From: Siderastrea siderea
Lineage: Eukaryota; Cnidaria; Anthozoa; Scleractinia; Rhizangiidae
Reading direction: 5' to 3'
Assembly (NCBI GenBank): GCA_964030785.1
Contig: OZ034968.1
Location: 74,570,427-74,634,426 of the forward strand
Length of the DNA: 64,000 nt
Within the stretch, counting starts at the first letter, position 1. Every line of letters begins with the position of its first letter. The position numbers and the translations under genes were made by a program. This document shows positions 62,981 to 64,000 of this stretch, piece after piece. Below the pieces are notes generated by a model. That model ran no database searches and was not told where the DNA came from. It worked only from the letters and a program-made list of their open reading frames with translations.

Positions 62981-63221
62981 AATTTTCATAGTGAGAACTC
63001 AACCAAGGAAATGCTATTGCGAACGAAGCAGCACACTTGCTCACGGAAAGTTGTAAAGTTGAAAAGATTTTAATTCACGGGAAGAGGACTTATTCTCGGT
63101 ATGGTAGCAATATTTTTTTTACTTTGTCTTGTCATTTCCAAACATGAGTTTGTAAATAAGTCTTTTTAAGTGAACGGTAGTAAACTTCGATTTCTTGAAG
63201 TTCTGTTTTGATTTTTATTAA

Positions 63222-63857
63222 GGTGATTCCATTCAATTGCATTGCGCATCCTTTCTGCGCATCATTTTTTGCGTGATTAGCGCGCGCGCGTTCAGAACTT
63301 AATAGGTTTTCTCTGGAAGCTGAGCTGTTCAGAGAAATAAATGGTCGTTTTCTCCTAAACGAACTCGGTGACCCCACTTTTTTATTCCATTTATTTAAGG
63401 AAAATACGACTTTACGTGATATATTCAAATTTGAAGAACTTTTCATTATTCAATTTTGAAATATTCTGGTTGATTCACTATTACAGGTAGATTTTAGGCG
63501 TTTCACTGGAACTGTGCAGACGCTCGATTTGCCTATTATTTCAAATTAGCTTCATTGTTACGGCAATTTTAAGGTGTTTCACTGTAACATTGTACTTCTA
63601 TCATAAGAATAATGCTTATATTTCATTGCTAGTTATAACTTTGTTGAAGTAATGGGTGTCTCTAGTACAAGGATAGATTTTTTTAATATTGCTGTCTAAA
63701 GATAGCAAAGTACCTATATACTGTAGCCCTGTAGCATGAAATCAGACGCGGTGACCCCCTCTTTTTATTTAATTTTTTTTAATTTACTAGGTGTAATTAG
63801 TAACTGTGCAAAGTTTCAACAAATTCTCATTTCAACTTCTTTTTCGATGGAAACACC
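63222..63857. mobile_element. piggyBac-like MITE, copy 2
   Basis: 636 bp between TTAA sites (63218-63221, 63858-63861), with ends GGTGATTCC and GGAAACACC. Similar length and internal motifs (GCGCGCGCG tract, GTGACCCC near T-runs) to the element at 47603-48246, so a common family with diverged ends is likely. Confidence 0.65.
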
Positions 63858-64000
63858 TTAAGCTTATGTGATGCTAGCTTTTAGCGTTTTCATCATAGAA
63901 CCATAGTTTTTCTCGTTCTGAAAATGGTAGTTGATGAGAATTTGTTGAATAATAAAACAATTATCCTGCTCAATCTTGCGGAATATCCCCTGATTTAGCC

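Larger units (their letters stand above)
60868..64000. other. DCTN1 intron (3' part of window) with repeats, no further exon seen
   Basis: After the donor GTAAGT at 60868 I found no exon matching the expected continuation of dynactin. The stretch holds a long palindromic element (61424-61592), a truncated LINE (62497-62980) and a piggyBac-like MITE (63222-63857). A minus-strand 57-codon frame starting at ATGGCCGCC near 62331 has a good start context but no known motif. Confidence 0.55.

Overview
This is nuclear DNA of an animal, most likely an anthozoan cnidarian (stony coral or close relative). The evidence is intron-rich metazoan genes with GT/AG splice sites, an intronless rhodopsin-type GPCR, tRNA-derived SINEs, many short inverted-repeat transposons, and a large Polinton/Maverick of the kind common in cnidarians. 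The species call is inference.

Host genes, left to right. At 115-4033 (minus) is the 5' part of a gene whose exons encode a SUMO-interaction-like motif and a ubiquitin-interacting motif; it runs off the left edge. It is divergent from a small three-exon gene (4314-6912, plus) of 107 residues. A single-exon class A GPCR lies at 10177-11187 (minus). From 49132 down to 15371 (minus) is a complete VPS51 gene, for which I could place 24 coding exons with consistent splice phases (787 residues). Head to head with it, separated by 297 bp, starts DCTN1 (dynactin p150Glued). Nineteen coding exons of DCTN1 are visible from 49430 to 60867 and the gene runs off the right edge. Both products serve retrograde membrane traffic: GARP/EARP tethering and the dynein cofactor.

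Intron 7 of VPS51 holds an 18.3-kb Polinton (23923-42219) with about 330-bp terminal inverted repeats and a 6-bp target duplication (TTGAGT). It carries a protein-primed family B polymerase, a retroviral-type integrase, a VLTF3-like zinc-ribbon factor, a phospholipase A2-domain protein, an adenain-type protease remnant, major and minor capsid proteins, an A32-type packaging ATPase, a collagen-stalk fibre gene and several small proteins. Most of the element is recognisable, but it is decaying. The integrase, major capsid, fibre, PLA2 and one membrane-protein gene have frameshifts, the protease has lost its N-terminus, and the polymerase has a premature stop. A 3.36-kb hAT5-like transposon (32477-35834) sits inside the major capsid gene and itself contains a Harbinger-type MITE, so insertions are nested at least three deep.

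Within the Polinton, most start codons are preceded at short distance by a TATA-like motif (core ATATA/ATATAC). Both TIRs carry the same promoter and the same first eight codons. A GC-rich multi-hairpin block (41449-41648) and a GTGAC/GTCAC cluster lie near the right end. These are the best candidates for undescribed biology here.

The rest is introns and intergenic DNA holding SINEs, foldback elements, two piggyBac-like MITEs, two Harbinger MITEs, a 5'-truncated LINE, a 69-bp satellite and microsatellites.
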